This document shows, in pieces, positions 1 to 8,979 of a DNA stretch of 64,000 nt. Both the position numbers and the translations under genes were made by a program. The notes beneath the pieces are model-generated. The model was not told where the DNA came from. It ran no database searches and saw only the letters and a program-made list of their open reading frames with translations. Positions within the stretch are counted from its first letter, which is position 1, and the number at the start of each line of letters is the position of its first letter. Origin of the DNA: Pelagerythrobacter rhizovicinus (GTDB lineage: Bacteria; Pseudomonadota; Alphaproteobacteria; Sphingomonadales; Sphingomonadaceae); assembly GCF_004135625.1 (NCBI RefSeq), contig NZ_SDPV01000002.1, positions 558,001-622,000 on the forward strand, read 5' to 3'.

Positions 1-62
1 GCGGGCGCGGCCATCGCCACGACCGAGGCCGCCGCGAAGAACAGGGACATCGAACGCTTCAT
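1..62 (-). CDS. Exported protein, N-terminus only (cut by window edge)
   Basis: Only the first 20 codons are in the window. They read MKRSMSLFFAAASVVAMAAP, a classic signal peptide start (basic n-region, then a hydrophobic alanine-rich core). A GGGAGA ribosome binding site lies 7 bases upstream of the ATG. The gene follows the mutarotase gene by 37 bases on the same strand and probably belongs to the same sugar operon. An exported glycosidase would fit that context, but nothing visible shows it. Confidence 0.5.
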   Translation of the reverse strand, partial: MKRSMSLFFAAASVVAMAAP

Positions 63-99
63 CGGAATCTCCCGTATTGTTCTGTGCGGTCTGCGCGTG

Positions 100-1260
100 T
101 CAGCGCGCCGCCTTGGCCTGTCCGCTCGACAGGCGGTAAATCATGACGTTGCGATAGGTCTCGCCCGGCTCCAGCCGGCCCGAGCCGAACGTCGGCTGAT
201 TGGGCGTATCGGGGAAGAGCTGCGGCTCGAGCACGATGGTATCGCCCTGGCGGTAGATGCCCTTCGACTTGCCCGCGATCGTGCCGTCGAGGAAGTTACC
301 CGAATAGAACTGCAGACCCGGCTGGTTGGACCAGAGCTCGAAACTGCGGCCGGACACCGGCTCCTCGACGCGCGCCATCAGGCGCGGCTCGTCGGAGACT
401 GTCTTCGCGATGACGAAATTGTGATCGTAGCCGCGGCCATAGACGATCTGCTGATCGCTTGCGTCGCGGACCCGCTCTCCCACGGCGTGCGGCTCGCGGA
501 AGTCGAACACGGTGCCTTCGACCGGGCGGAATTCACCCGTCGGGATCAAGGTCTCGTCAACCGGCGTGTAGTGGTCCGCCGGAATGGTGAGCACATGCCC
601 CATGGCGCTACCCGCACCTTCGCCGAGCAAGTTCCAGTACGCGTGATTGCTGATGTTGACGATCGTCGGCTCGTCGGTGGTCGCGCGATACTCGATCGTC
701 AGCGCATTCTCTTCGTCGAGCGAGTAGATCGCGAAGACCGTAAGCTCGCCTGGGTAACCCTGATCGCCGTCGGGGCTGACGTAGCGCATGGTGACTTTGG
801 CGGTCGGCCCATCCTCGACCGAGACGACTTCCCACAGCACCTTGTCGAAGCCCGTTGTGCCGCCGTGCAGCGAGTTGGGGCCGTTGTTGACCGGCGTTTC
901 GTAAGTCTTGCCGTCGAGCGTGAATCGCCCCTTGGCGATGCGGTTCGCGAAGCGGCCGACGGTCGCACCGAAATACTCGGGCTTGGCAAGGTAACCCTCG
1001 AGCGTGGGATAGCCGAGCTGGACGTCCGCCTTCTCGCCGTTGCGGTCGGGCATGATCAGCGACTGGAGCGTCGCACCCAGAGTGATCACGGTCGCCGAAA
1101 CGCCCTGCTCGTTCGCCAGCGTCACCGCGGTGACCTGGCGCCCGTCGGGTAGCACGCCGAAGCTTTCCTGCGACGCGGTCGCTGCGAGCGCCGCATTCGG
1201 CATACCCATTGCGACCCCCGCCGCCGCCGCAAGCGCGGCTGCCTTTGCCTTGAGCGTCAT
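100..1260 (-). CDS. galM: Aldose 1-epimerase (mutarotase), exported
   Basis: This enzyme interconverts alpha and beta anomers of aldoses such as galactose, arabinose or xylose. The 386-residue protein starts with a signal peptide (about residues 1-26, ending AALA), so it should act in the periplasm; many GalM proteins are cytosolic. GalM motifs are present in order: ANRIAKGRF, NSLHGG with the first catalytic His, SNHAYWNL with the second, RGYDHNF, and EPQLFPDTPNQP with the catalytic Glu near the C-terminus. An AGGAGGGAG ribosome binding site precedes the ATG. The gene lies 70 bases after the lactonase gene on the same strand; the gap is AT-rich and may hold an internal promoter. Together with the dehydrogenase, lactonase and dehydratase it would feed the correct anomer into the oxidative route. 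Confidence 0.93.
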   Translation of the reverse strand: MTLKAKAAALAAAAGVAMGMPNAALAATASQESFGVLPDGRQVTAVTLANEQGVSATVITLGATLQSLIMPDRNGEKADVQLGYPTLEGYLAKPEYFGATVGRFANRIAKGRFTLDGKTYETPVNNGPNSLHGGTTGFDKVLWEVVSVEDGPTAKVTMRYVSPDGDQGYPGELTVFAIYSLDEENALTIEYRATTDEPTIVNISNHAYWNLLGEGAGSAMGHVLTIPADHYTPVDETLIPTGEFRPVEGTVFDFREPHAVGERVRDASDQQIVYGRGYDHNFVIAKTVSDEPRLMARVEEPVSGRSFELWSNQPGLQFYSGNFLDGTIAGKSKGIYRQGDTIVLEPQLFPDTPNQPTFGSGRLEPGETYRNVMIYRLSSGQAKAAR

Positions 1261-1330
1261 CTTCTCCCTCCTGATGCGAACCGTATCAAGGGCCCTCTAC
1301 AGAGTAAAGCAGTTTAATATGATAAATGAG

Positions 1331-2188
1331 CTAGCCTGCATATTTGTGAGGCGCGAAGCCGCGCCGCCCGGCTTCGACTTCGAACAGGGCACCGCCATGC
1401 TCTTCCGTCACACCGTCGGCAGCGGAGGTCACGAACATCCGGTCGAGCGCGTCGCCGGCGAAGGCGCAGCTGGTGATCTGCGATGCCGGCAGTTCGATTG
1501 CTTCATCCGGCCGACCGTCGGGGGAGAAGCGCAGCACGCGCGATGCGCCCCAGCATGCGACCCAGAGGCCTCCGTCGCTGTCGAAGGTCATGCCGTCCGG
1601 CGTTCCCCATCCGCTCTCGAATTCGACGAACAGCTCGCGCTTGCCCAGCACCCCGTCGGCGTCGACGGGGAAGCGGTAGATCAAGCCGAGCCCGCTGTCG
1701 GTGTGATAGATCCAGTCGCCCTCCGGTGCGATCGCCGGGCCGTTGGCGATGCGGTAGCCGCTGTCCACGCGCGTCACGCTGCGGTCGGGATCGAGCCGGT
1801 AGAACGCACCATCCGGCCGGTCCGCGGTCACCGGCATCGTTCCCGCCCAGATTCGCCCGGCCGCATCGGCCTTGGCGTCGTTCATCCGGTTGTCGGGCAT
1901 GCCGCGCTCGGGAGCGACGATCGGGTTCACCCGCAGCGGATCGAGCGAGAGTTCGGCGAACCCGCTTTGCAGGCCCGCGATGAAGCCCGGCCGCTCGCGC
2001 CGCTCGATCACCCAGCCGATCATCTCGGGCACCGACCATTCCTCGACCGCGCCATCGCCCAGCGACAGCCGGTTGAGCCGTTGTCCCAGGATATCGACCC
2101 AGAACAGCGATTGGGTGCCGGGCGACCACAGCGGCCCTTCCCCCAGCTGGTCGCGGCGGGCGCGATCAATGATCCGAACGCGGGTCAA
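1331..2188 (-). CDS. SMP-30/gluconolactonase family sugar lactonase
   Basis: Predicted to hydrolyse the aldonolactone made by the sugar dehydrogenase to the open aldonate. I chose the TTG at 2188, whose last two bases overlap the TGA of the upstream dehydratase (TTGA), giving 285 residues, close to the family norm of about 290. Reading further upstream gives only out-of-family residues from the dehydratase region. The metal-site motifs of the SMP-30 beta-propeller are visible: GEGPLWSP near residue 13 (Glu ligand), [16 protein letters not shown] (Asn/Asp), [17 protein letters not shown] (Asn and Asp) and [18 protein letters not shown]. There is no signal peptide, so it is cytosolic. The substrate is inferred from context only (galactono-, arabino- or xylonolactone). 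Confidence 0.9.
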   Translation of the reverse strand: MTRVRIIDRARRDQLGEGPLWSPGTQSLFWVDILGQRLNRLSLGDGAVEEWSVPEMIGWVIERRERPGFIAGLQSGFAELSLDPLRVNPIVAPERGMPDNRMNDAKADAAGRIWAGTMPVTADRPDGAFYRLDPDRSVTRVDSGYRIANGPAIAPEGDWIYHTDSGLGLIYRFPVDADGVLGKRELFVEFESGWGTPDGMTFDSDGGLWVACWGASRVLRFSPDGRPDEAIELPASQITSCAFAGDALDRMFVTSAADGVTEEHGGALFEVEAGRRGFAPHKYAG

Positions 2189-3981
2189 TGGCTGTCGCGC
2201 GGCAGGCCCTTGGCCGCGATCCGCTGATACTTGACCGCGGGCTCGAGCACCGCGCCACCGTCGAACTGACCGACGATCCCACGCTGGATCTCCTGCCATG
2301 GAGTCTGCGAGTTCGCGATGGCATAGCCGCCAGCCGCTTCCAGCGCGGTCCGGCGGCGGGTGAGCTCGATATCGTCGACAAGCATGTTCACCTCGCGCCG
2401 CTTCAGATCGACTCGGATGATGTCACCTGTTTGAAGAAGCGCAATACCGCCCCCCGCCGCGGCTTCGGGCGAAGCGTTGAGGATCGACGGCGAGCCGGAC
2501 GTGCCGGACTGTCGCCCGTCGCCGATACACGGCAGCGCCTCCACGCCGGCGCGGATCAACGACGCCGGCGGCCGCATGTTCACCACCTCGGCCCCTCCCG
2601 GAAAGCCGATTGGCCCGGTGCCGCGGATGACCAGGATCGTTCGATCGTCGATGCCGAGCGCAGGATCATCGACCTTCGCATGATAGTCCTCCGGCCCATC
2701 GAAAACGACGGCACGCGCCTCGAAGGCATCCGGGTCATCCGGATCGGAGAGATAGTGCGCCCTGAACCAATCCGAGATGACGCTGGTCTTCATCACCGCG
2801 GTGTCGAACAGATTGCCGCGCAGCACGGTGAGGCCCGCGGCCGACTTCAGCGGAGCGCCAAAACGGCGGATGACCCGCTCGTCCTCCGGTTCGGCGTCGC
2901 GGTTGTTCGCGGCGATCGTGCGGCCGTTGGCGGTCAGCGCATCGCCGAAGATCAGGTGGGCCCGAAGCAGCTCGCCAATCACCGCGGGCACGCCGCCCGC
3001 ACGGTAGAAGTCCTCGCCCAGATATTCGCCCGCCGGTTGCAGGTTCACCAAGAGCGGGATCTCGGCCCCGTGCCGCTCCCAATCGTCGAGCGACAACTCC
3101 ACCCCGATGTGCCGCGCGATCGCGTTCAGGTGGATCGGTGCGTTGGTCGATCCGCCCAGCGCCGAGTTGACGCGGATCGCGTTCAGGAAAGCCTCGCGCG
3201 TGAGGATGTCGGACGGCTTGCGGTCCGCGGCGACCATCTCGACCGCGCGACGCCCGGTCTCCCATGCACACTGCTGCCGATCCCGATGAGGCGCCGGAAT
3301 CGCCGCCGAACCGGGGAGCGCCATCCCCAGTGCCTCGGTCAGCGAGTTCATCGTCGTCGCCGTTCCCATCGTGTTGCAGAAGCCGGTCGAGGGGGCGGAG
3401 GACGCGACCAGCTTGATGAAGCCCTTGTAGTCGATCTCGCCCGCGGCGAACATCTCGCGCGCCTTCCAGATGATCGTGCCCGAACCGACGCGCTCGCCCT
3501 TGTGCCAGCCGTTGAGCATCGGCCCGACCGAGAGCGCGATTGCCGGAATGTCCACCGTCGCGGCAGCCATCAGGCATGCCGGCGTGGTCTTGTCGCAACC
3601 GATCGTCAGCACCACGCCGTCGATCGGGTAACCATGGAGAACCTCGACCAGGCTCAGGTAGGCCAGATTGCGGTCGAGCCCCGCCGTGGGGCGCTTGCCG
3701 GTTTCCTGAATGGGGTGAATCGGAAACTCCAGCGGAATGCCACCAGCGTCGCGAATCCCTTCCTTCACCCGCTCCGCCAGCACGACATGGTGCCGATTGC
3801 ACGGCGTCAGATCGCTGCCGGTCTGGGCGATGCCGATGATCGGACGGTCCGACTGCAGTTCTTCAAGCGAGAGCCCATAGTTTAGATAGCGCTCGATATA
3901 GAGCGCCGTCATGTCGGGATTATCCGGATTGTCGAACCACGCGCGGGAACGAAGGCGCGGGCGATCCTCACCTGCGCTCAT
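2185..3981 (-). CDS. IlvD/Edd-family sugar-acid dehydratase (XylD/AraC type)
   Basis: Dehydrates an aldonate (xylonate, L-arabonate or galactonate) to the 2-keto-3-deoxy acid. The 598-residue protein matches my memory of Caulobacter xylonate dehydratase from end to end: [18 protein letters not shown] at the N-terminus, TPCN (Cys61), GCDKTTPAC (Cys129, with the Mg-binding Lys131), [12 protein letters not shown] (Cys202), [19 protein letters not shown], and a C-terminus ending [14 protein letters not shown]. The three cysteines would hold a [2Fe-2S] cluster. It is the first gene of the reverse-strand operon and diverges from the sugar dehydrogenase. The sequence does not separate pentonate from hexonate substrates. 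Confidence 0.93.
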   Translation of the reverse strand: MSAGEDRPRLRSRAWFDNPDNPDMTALYIERYLNYGLSLEELQSDRPIIGIAQTGSDLTPCNRHHVVLAERVKEGIRDAGGIPLEFPIHPIQETGKRPTAGLDRNLAYLSLVEVLHGYPIDGVVLTIGCDKTTPACLMAAATVDIPAIALSVGPMLNGWHKGERVGSGTIIWKAREMFAAGEIDYKGFIKLVASSAPSTGFCNTMGTATTMNSLTEALGMALPGSAAIPAPHRDRQQCAWETGRRAVEMVAADRKPSDILTREAFLNAIRVNSALGGSTNAPIHLNAIARHIGVELSLDDWERHGAEIPLLVNLQPAGEYLGEDFYRAGGVPAVIGELLRAHLIFGDALTANGRTIAANNRDAEPEDERVIRRFGAPLKSAAGLTVLRGNLFDTAVMKTSVISDWFRAHYLSDPDDPDAFEARAVVFDGPEDYHAKVDDPALGIDDRTILVIRGTGPIGFPGGAEVVNMRPPASLIRAGVEALPCIGDGRQSGTSGSPSILNASPEAAAGGGIALLQTGDIIRVDLKRREVNMLVDDIELTRRRTALEAAGGYAIANSQTPWQEIQRGIVGQFDGGAVLEPAVKYQRIAAKGLPRDSH

Positions 3982-4090
3982 TACGATACCGTCCGCCGAG
4001 ACTTGAGTGCCAACCAGGTCATTCCCCCTCCAAACAATCGGCCGCGCGCGATAGGCAGCACACGTGCTTCCGGTTGATTAGCAACCCAAC

Positions 4091-4130
4091 TTGACTTTAT
4101 AAAGCGTATATATCGGATAAATAGGAAGGG
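4091..4130 (+). promoter_or_regulatory. Possible promoter and RBS of the sugar dehydrogenase
   Basis: TTGACT at 4091-4096 resembles a sigma-70 -35 box. An AT-rich run follows, with GGATAA or GATAAA near 4115-4121 as a weak -10 at 18-19 bases spacing. AGGAAGGG at 4123-4130 is a good ribosome binding site for the ATG at 4133. Read on the other strand, this stretch contains TTTATCCGATAT; a similar TTTATCATATT lies before galM (about 1313-1327), so a shared regulator site is possible but unproven. Confidence 0.35.
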
Positions 4131-4132
4131 AA

Positions 4133-5080
4133 ATGATGCAGAATGGTAGCGAGGCCGGCCGGCCCCTCCGGCTCGCGCTCATCGGCATCGGGAAGATTGC
4201 GCGCGATCAGCACATTCCGGCGCTAAACGCCGACCCGTCCTTCGAGCTCGTGGCGACGGTCAGTAGGAGCGGCGGGATCGAGGGCCTCCCCTCCTTCACC
4301 GACATCCGCGATCTCGTGGCAAGTGACCTCGAGGTGGACGCCGTGTCGCTCGCAACGCCTCCTCAGGGACGGCACACGCTCGCAAGCATTGCGTTGGAAG
4401 CAGGATACCACGTCATGCTCGAAAAGCCGCCGACAGCGACCGTGGGCGAAGTCGCCGAACTCGCGACGCGTGCGCGAGCCAAGGGCCTGAGCCTGTTCGC
4501 GACCTGGCATTCACGCGAAGCCGCGTCCGTCGGTGCCGCGCGCGACTGGCTGGCGGGCAGAACGCTGCGATCGGCGAGGATCGAGTGGAAGGAAGACATC
4601 CGCGTCTGGCATCCGGGGCAGGAGTGGATTCTCGAGGCTGGTGGGCTCGGCGTATTCGATCCGGGCATTAACGCTCTTTCGATTGCAACGGCGATTCTTC
4701 CCGACCCGCTGCTAATCCAATCGGCACATCTCGCGTTTCCGGCGAACCGGCAGGCTCCGATCGCGGCCAGTCTTTCGTTTCGCAGCGGCAGGGCGAGGGT
4801 CGAGGCGACTTTCGATTTTCTGCACACGGGTACCCAATCGTGGGATATTGTCCTGGAGACCGACGCCGGTCGGCTAGTGCTGTCGGACGGCGGCCAGCGG
4901 CTTACTACGGACACGACCGAGATCTCGCATGGTGCCAACGAAGAGTATCCGCGGCTCTATACGCGGTTCGCGTCTCTCGTGCGCAAGGGCGCGAGCGACG
5001 TCGATCTGACACCGCTCCAACTCGTCGCCGATGCGTTCCTCATCGGTGAACGCAGCGAGGTCGCTCCCTTCAGCTTCTGA
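4133..5080 (+). CDS. Gfo/Idh/MocA-family sugar 1-dehydrogenase (D-galactose/L-arabinose type)
   Basis: Predicted to oxidise an aldose at C1 to the lactone with NAD(P)+, the first step of the non-phosphorylative sugar route. The 315-residue protein has a Rossmann start (LRLALIGIGKIARDQHIPAL, residues about 11-30) and the EKP motif with the catalytic lysine (HVMLEKPPTAT). ATWHSREAASV and the EWKEDIRVWHPGQEWI/GGLGVFDPGINAL stretch resemble the Azospirillum L-arabinose and pseudomonad galactose 1-dehydrogenases. It diverges from the dehydratase-lactonase-mutarotase operon across 151 bases, which supports a shared pathway and shared control. ATG codons at 4133 and 4136 are adjacent; either may be used. 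The hexose or pentose preference cannot be read from sequence. Confidence 0.9.
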   Translation: MMQNGSEAGRPLRLALIGIGKIARDQHIPALNADPSFELVATVSRSGGIEGLPSFTDIRDLVASDLEVDAVSLATPPQGRHTLASIALEAGYHVMLEKPPTATVGEVAELATRARAKGLSLFATWHSREAASVGAARDWLAGRTLRSARIEWKEDIRVWHPGQEWILEAGGLGVFDPGINALSIATAILPDPLLIQSAHLAFPANRQAPIAASLSFRSGRARVEATFDFLHTGTQSWDIVLETDAGRLVLSDGGQRLTTDTTEISHGANEEYPRLYTRFASLVRKGASDVDLTPLQLVADAFLIGERSEVAPFSF

Positions 5081-5180
5081 TCTGGATCGCAGGAAACTCG
5101 AAGTCGAGCATGCCCTTCAACTGCCCGGCTCGACCACAAGGGAGCCATACATCGTTCGCGGAGGCGCGCAGGGGAACGCC

Positions 5181-5205
5181 GGAACCAGCGTCCTCACGCC
5201 AGGTT
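5181..5205 (+). promoter_or_regulatory. EcfG (general stress sigma factor) promoter
   Basis: GGAAC at 5181-5185, then exactly 16 bases, then GGTT at 5202-5205. This matches the alphaproteobacterial EcfG consensus GGAAC-N16/17-CGTT and lies 33 bases upstream of the DUF1328 start. The EcfG gene itself is in this window at 55085. Confidence 0.6.
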
Positions 5206-5238
5206 GGAACAGGGACACCTTGTTCCAGGAGAATATCC

Positions 5239-5421
5239 ATGTACGGCTGGGCATTCACCCTCGCAGCGGTCGCACTCGTAGCAGCAATACTGGGGTTTGG
5301 CGGAATCGCCGGTACCCTCGCGAATATCGCGATCGTCGTTTTCGTCCTGGCCCTGATCGGCAGCATCGTCCTGTTCGCCCTGGGGTGGAAGGCAGCACGG
5401 GGCGTCGCGGACAAGCTATAG
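5239..5421 (+). CDS. DUF1328 (UPF0391) small membrane protein
   Basis: A 60-residue protein starting MYGWAFTLAAVALVAAILGF, with two membrane helices (about residues 3-22 and 30-52) around a GGIAGT turn and ending GWKAARGVADKL. Length and sequence are typical of DUF1328/UPF0391, a family of unknown function often annotated as stress-induced. I chose ATG 5239 because CCAGGAG lies 7 bases upstream; a longer reading from 5110 adds unrelated residues. An EcfG-type promoter immediately upstream makes it a likely member of the general stress regulon. Confidence 0.88.
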   Translation: MYGWAFTLAAVALVAAILGFGGIAGTLANIAIVVFVLALIGSIVLFALGWKAARGVADKL

Positions 5422-5704
5422 GATCGAGGCCAGCCCACATCACGCGCGCCGACACGCATAAAATGGAGATCGGGCGGTTCTGTAGCAAAGATCGTTTGAG
5501 AGGGACTCGCTCGCGAAGCGCTCGGCGGCCTCACCGCTGTTGGAGTGCAAACCCGGAGTCATCGCCCGGTGAGACTGACCGCGCGAGCTTCAAACAGCTC
5601 TCGCAGCACATGCTCTCCGCCTCCTTGACAGTATGAAATGTTGTAACCTACCCTCCGCGGAGGAGCGGCGCGATGTCGCTCTGGAGTGCGACGCCAGTCT
5701 TTGA

Positions 5705-6694
5705 ATGATCGGAAGCGCTGCTGTGCGGGAGTACATATTTCGCGGCCTGATGGGAGCTGCCACGATACGACTTGCACGCCTACGAGCCTTGCGTCTCTCG
5801 CTCGTTGGCCTTTGCGTCTTTTCCGCGGTGTCCGGTGTCTCCTCGACGGAGCGAGCTCCCGCGCCGGCCGCTGCAGCGCACCCTCCGGCGCTCAACCATG
5901 TCTATGTCGTCCTGGATGCGGCCACTTATGCCGCGATGCGCGACAGCCGCGCTCTGCTAGAACCGCTTGGCCGGCCAGACGGCGGACTTCCCGATTACGC
6001 GCCGCCGCGACCAGACGCCGACCGGATATTCTTCCGGGGGCGCCAAACCTATCTTGAATTCTTCGCGCCCGACAATCGCTTCAAAGAACCGGTCGGGAAG
6101 GTGGGGCTCGCCTTGGGCCACGATGACGCCGATGACTTCGATACTCTCGAGACGGTTTGGGCGCGCACCTGCGGTGAGCAGAAGCGCCGTACCCGCGTCG
6201 AATGGCGACGGACGCGACCGCCGGTGCCTTGGTACGACGCGTTGCAATGTGATGGTACGGCCGGCGGCTCGAACTTGGCGGTCTGGGCGATGGCTTACCG
6301 GCCCGAGTTTCTCCGATGGCAGTCCGGCACAACTTCGGATCCGTCCTCACGTACAGCGCGCGCCGATGTGCTCGCGCCTCGTCTTCAGGCGGGACAGGGA
6401 CGGTTCGACGTAACTGGAGTTGCCATCGACGTAAGCCCGTCGTTGCACGCCAAACTCGTAGCCCAGCTTGAGCAAGCTGGCTTTGCGCGCGAGGACACCT
6501 CCACCGGCACGCGCTTGCGCGGAGACGATTGGGATCTGGTGCTGCGGGCGGTCGATCAGCCTGCGGGCATCGTATCGATCTCTCTCGATGCTGACCCGCC
6601 GTTGATGGAGCCTTTGCCGCTCGGGAGCGCGCACCTGGCGCAGCACCCCGCTGGCGGAATGCAGCTGCGGTTCGCGGTCCAAGCCGAAGACTGA
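5705..6694 (+). CDS. Secreted DUF5829-like protein
   Basis: 329 residues if ATG 5705 is used. ATG 5750 (residue 16) gives a better signal peptide (basic residues, then LSLVGLCVFSAVSGVSS). The mature part begins LNHVYVVLDAATYAAM and contains RIFFRGRQTYLEFFAPDNRF, VGLALGHDDADDFDTLE and LNHV/YLEFF signatures that I associate with the DUF5829 family. No enzymatic function is known to me. It stands alone: DUF1328 is 283 bases upstream and the TonB receptor 185 bases downstream, on the same strand. TTGACA at 5625-5630 might be a -35 box, but no good -10 follows. Confidence 0.65.
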   Translation: MIGSAAVREYIFRGLMGAATIRLARLRALRLSLVGLCVFSAVSGVSSTERAPAPAAAAHPPALNHVYVVLDAATYAAMRDSRALLEPLGRPDGGLPDYAPPRPDADRIFFRGRQTYLEFFAPDNRFKEPVGKVGLALGHDDADDFDTLETVWARTCGEQKRRTRVEWRRTRPPVPWYDALQCDGTAGGSNLAVWAMAYRPEFLRWQSGTTSDPSSRTARADVLAPRLQAGQGRFDVTGVAIDVSPSLHAKLVAQLEQAGFAREDTSTGTRLRGDDWDLVLRAVDQPAGIVSISLDADPPLMEPLPLGSAHLAQHPAGGMQLRFAVQAED

Positions 6695-6879
6695 AGCCCG
6701 AACATCCGATATGCATTCTGGGGGCGAGGTCCGGCTGCCCGATCGGCCGTGAGATATTGTCGGGCAGCGCCCGGAATTCGGCGGGTCGCCAGGCGGCAAT
6801 CGCGGACGGCACTCTCACTTCCACTATGCTTGACGTGGGATGATATCTCGTTACGTAGCCGTTATTTTGTGAGGGGCGA

Positions 6880-8979
6880 TTGCGCTATTTGATGACCACG
6901 ACCGCATTGCTGGCCTCCGCCCCGGTGCTTGCCCAACAAGCGCCGGCGACCGAGGCCCAAGGCGAGGACATCATCGTTCTCGGCACGCGCGAGCAGGGAT
7001 ATCGCGCGACTGTTGCCCTGCAGACCAACAAGTCGGACACGCCGATCAAGGAAACCCCCTTCTCGGTTCAGGTCGTAACCCGCGAACTGATCCGCGACCG
7101 GGGGATCACCACCGTCGGAGAGGCGCTACGCTACGTGCCTGGCTTCTCGCCTCAGGTCGGTTTCGGAGCATCGAACGACCGCTTCTACATTCGCGGCTTT
7201 ATCACGCCCTACAATCTAAAGAACGGCATGCGCCGTTCCGCCTATGCGCCCGACGAACAGCTCCAGAACGTCGAGCAGGTCGAGGTGCTCAAGGGGCCGG
7301 CCTCGGCGCTTTACGGCCGGTTCGAGCCCGGCGGTGTGGTCAATTTCATCACCAAGAAGCCGCTCGACATTCCCTTTGCCGAAGTCAGCGCGCTTTACGG
7401 CTCATTCGATCAGGTGCGCCTGACCGCCGATCTGTCGACCCCGATCACCGATACGCTCGGTTTGCGCGTTAATGTCAGCCACGACGACCGCGACGGGTTT
7501 CGTGACTTCACCTTTGCCCGCGACACGTTCGTCGCACCCGTCCTTCAATGGCAGCCCGATCTCGATACGACCGTCACTCTCGAAGGCGAGTACGCCGAGA
7601 AGACCGGGTATTTCGATCGTGGTTTCGCCAACGACCCGATCTTCCTGGAGGCGCCGCGCGAACGTCAATTTGGCGAGCGCGACGCGCGCTACCGCAACGA
7701 AGGGGGGATCGTCAGCCTGTTCGTCGATCATCGCTTCTCGGATGCGGTGCGCGGCCGCGTCGCCTTCGGCTATTCGGACTTCACGAAGGACGCCTTCTAC
7801 TATGCGTTCGGTTTCCCACCGACCAGCCACGCCGACCCGGAACGCCCACAGGTCAATCGGCGCCCAAGCCTGGCCTACGACAAACAGCGCGACCTGACGG
7901 CACAAGCGGAGCTCTATGCAACGTTCCAAACCGGTGCCGTTGAGCACAAGGCGCTTGTCGGCATCGAATATGGCTACGACCGCTGGCGCTTCGACGTCAC
8001 CAATCCGCCATTCGGGGTCAATCTGCCGATCGACTTCTTCGATCCCGTATATGGCCAGCACGCGGTGCCCACTGTCCTCACCGCAGACGGCGAGTGGAAC
8101 AGCGACACCGTCGCCCTCTACGCTCAGGACGAGCTGAAGCTGGGCCAATTCCGGCTGCTCGGCGGGCTGCGCTACGACTGGAACGAGTTGGAGAACCAGG
8201 ACCATCTGCTCGGCGACCCGAACGAGGCGACCACGCGCGGTGCCGCATCGCCGCGCCTGGGCCTTACCTGGACACCAAGCGAGGCGGTATCGCTCTACGC
8301 CAGCTGGTCGCGATCTTTCCGCGCGCAAGTCGACGTTGGCCGGCTGCGAGGCGGGGAACTGCCCAAGCCGCTGATCGGCGAAAGCCTCGAGGCCGGCGTC
8401 AAGACCAGCCTGCTCGGGGGGCGGCTCACCCCCACGCTGGCGCTGTTCGACATTGAACGCCGCAACGTGGCAGTCTCCGATCCGGAGGACTTCGATCTCG
8501 TCCTGCAGATCGGCCGTTCGCGCTCGCGCGGAATCGAGCTCGATGTGCCGGCGGTCATCAGCCCGCGCTGGCGGGTGATCGCCAATTACACATACCTCGA
8601 TACCGAGGTGCTGGAGGACACCTTCGTCACGCCGGGTGTCCGGCTGGTCAACGCTCCTGAGCACTCGGCGAGCCTCTGGACCACCTATGACCTTGCCGGA
8701 TCGCTCAGCGGTGCCAGCGTGGGCCTGGGTGCCCAGCATATCGGACGGCGTGCCGGTAACACCGACAACAGCATCTTCCTTCCTGCCTACACTCGTATCG
8801 ACGCGAACCTGGCCTACGAATTCGATGCTGGCTTCGGACCAATGCGCGCCCAGCTCAACGTCCTCAACCTGTTCGACAAGTTCTACTACGATAGCGGCGG
8901 AGCGTTCATTCCGCTGTACCCGGGCGCGCCCCGCACGGTGAGCGCCAGCCTGTCCTATCGCTTCGGGGGGCGTCCGTGA
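6880..8979 (+). CDS. TonB-dependent siderophore receptor
   Basis: A 699-residue outer membrane beta-barrel for ferric-siderophore uptake powered by TonB-ExbBD. After a short signal peptide ending VLAQQ, the plug domain shows GEDIIVLG, TPIKETPFSVQVVTREL, GEALRYVPGFSPQVG, NDRFYIRGF, VEQVEVLKGPASALYG and PGGVVNFITKKPL, the signature of the siderophore-receptor subfamily. The barrel ends with a typical aromatic C-terminus (SASLSYRFGGRP). I kept the TTG start at 6880 because GAGGGG precedes it and it adds a basic n-region; ATG 6892 is the alternative. It is the first of four genes joined by 1-4 bp overlaps. The siderophore cannot be named, and no siderophore biosynthesis gene is in the window. Confidence 0.93.
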   Translation: MRYLMTTTALLASAPVLAQQAPATEAQGEDIIVLGTREQGYRATVALQTNKSDTPIKETPFSVQVVTRELIRDRGITTVGEALRYVPGFSPQVGFGASNDRFYIRGFITPYNLKNGMRRSAYAPDEQLQNVEQVEVLKGPASALYGRFEPGGVVNFITKKPLDIPFAEVSALYGSFDQVRLTADLSTPITDTLGLRVNVSHDDRDGFRDFTFARDTFVAPVLQWQPDLDTTVTLEGEYAEKTGYFDRGFANDPIFLEAPRERQFGERDARYRNEGGIVSLFVDHRFSDAVRGRVAFGYSDFTKDAFYYAFGFPPTSHADPERPQVNRRPSLAYDKQRDLTAQAELYATFQTGAVEHKALVGIEYGYDRWRFDVTNPPFGVNLPIDFFDPVYGQHAVPTVLTADGEWNSDTVALYAQDELKLGQFRLLGGLRYDWNELENQDHLLGDPNEATTRGAASPRLGLTWTPSEAVSLYASWSRSFRAQVDVGRLRGGELPKPLIGESLEAGVKTSLLGGRLTPTLALFDIERRNVAVSDPEDFDLVLQIGRSRSRGIELDVPAVISPRWRVIANYTYLDTEVLEDTFVTPGVRLVNAPEHSASLWTTYDLAGSLSGASVGLGAQHIGRRAGNTDNSIFLPAYTRIDANLAYEFDAGFGPMRAQLNVLNLFDKFYYDSGGAFIPLYPGAPRTVSASLSYRFGGRP

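Noticed and set aside
5422-5704. Small genes or IS remnant between DUF1328 and the DUF5829-like gene
   Set aside because: Frames overlap on all strands, with no ribosome binding sites or recognisable transposase motifs.
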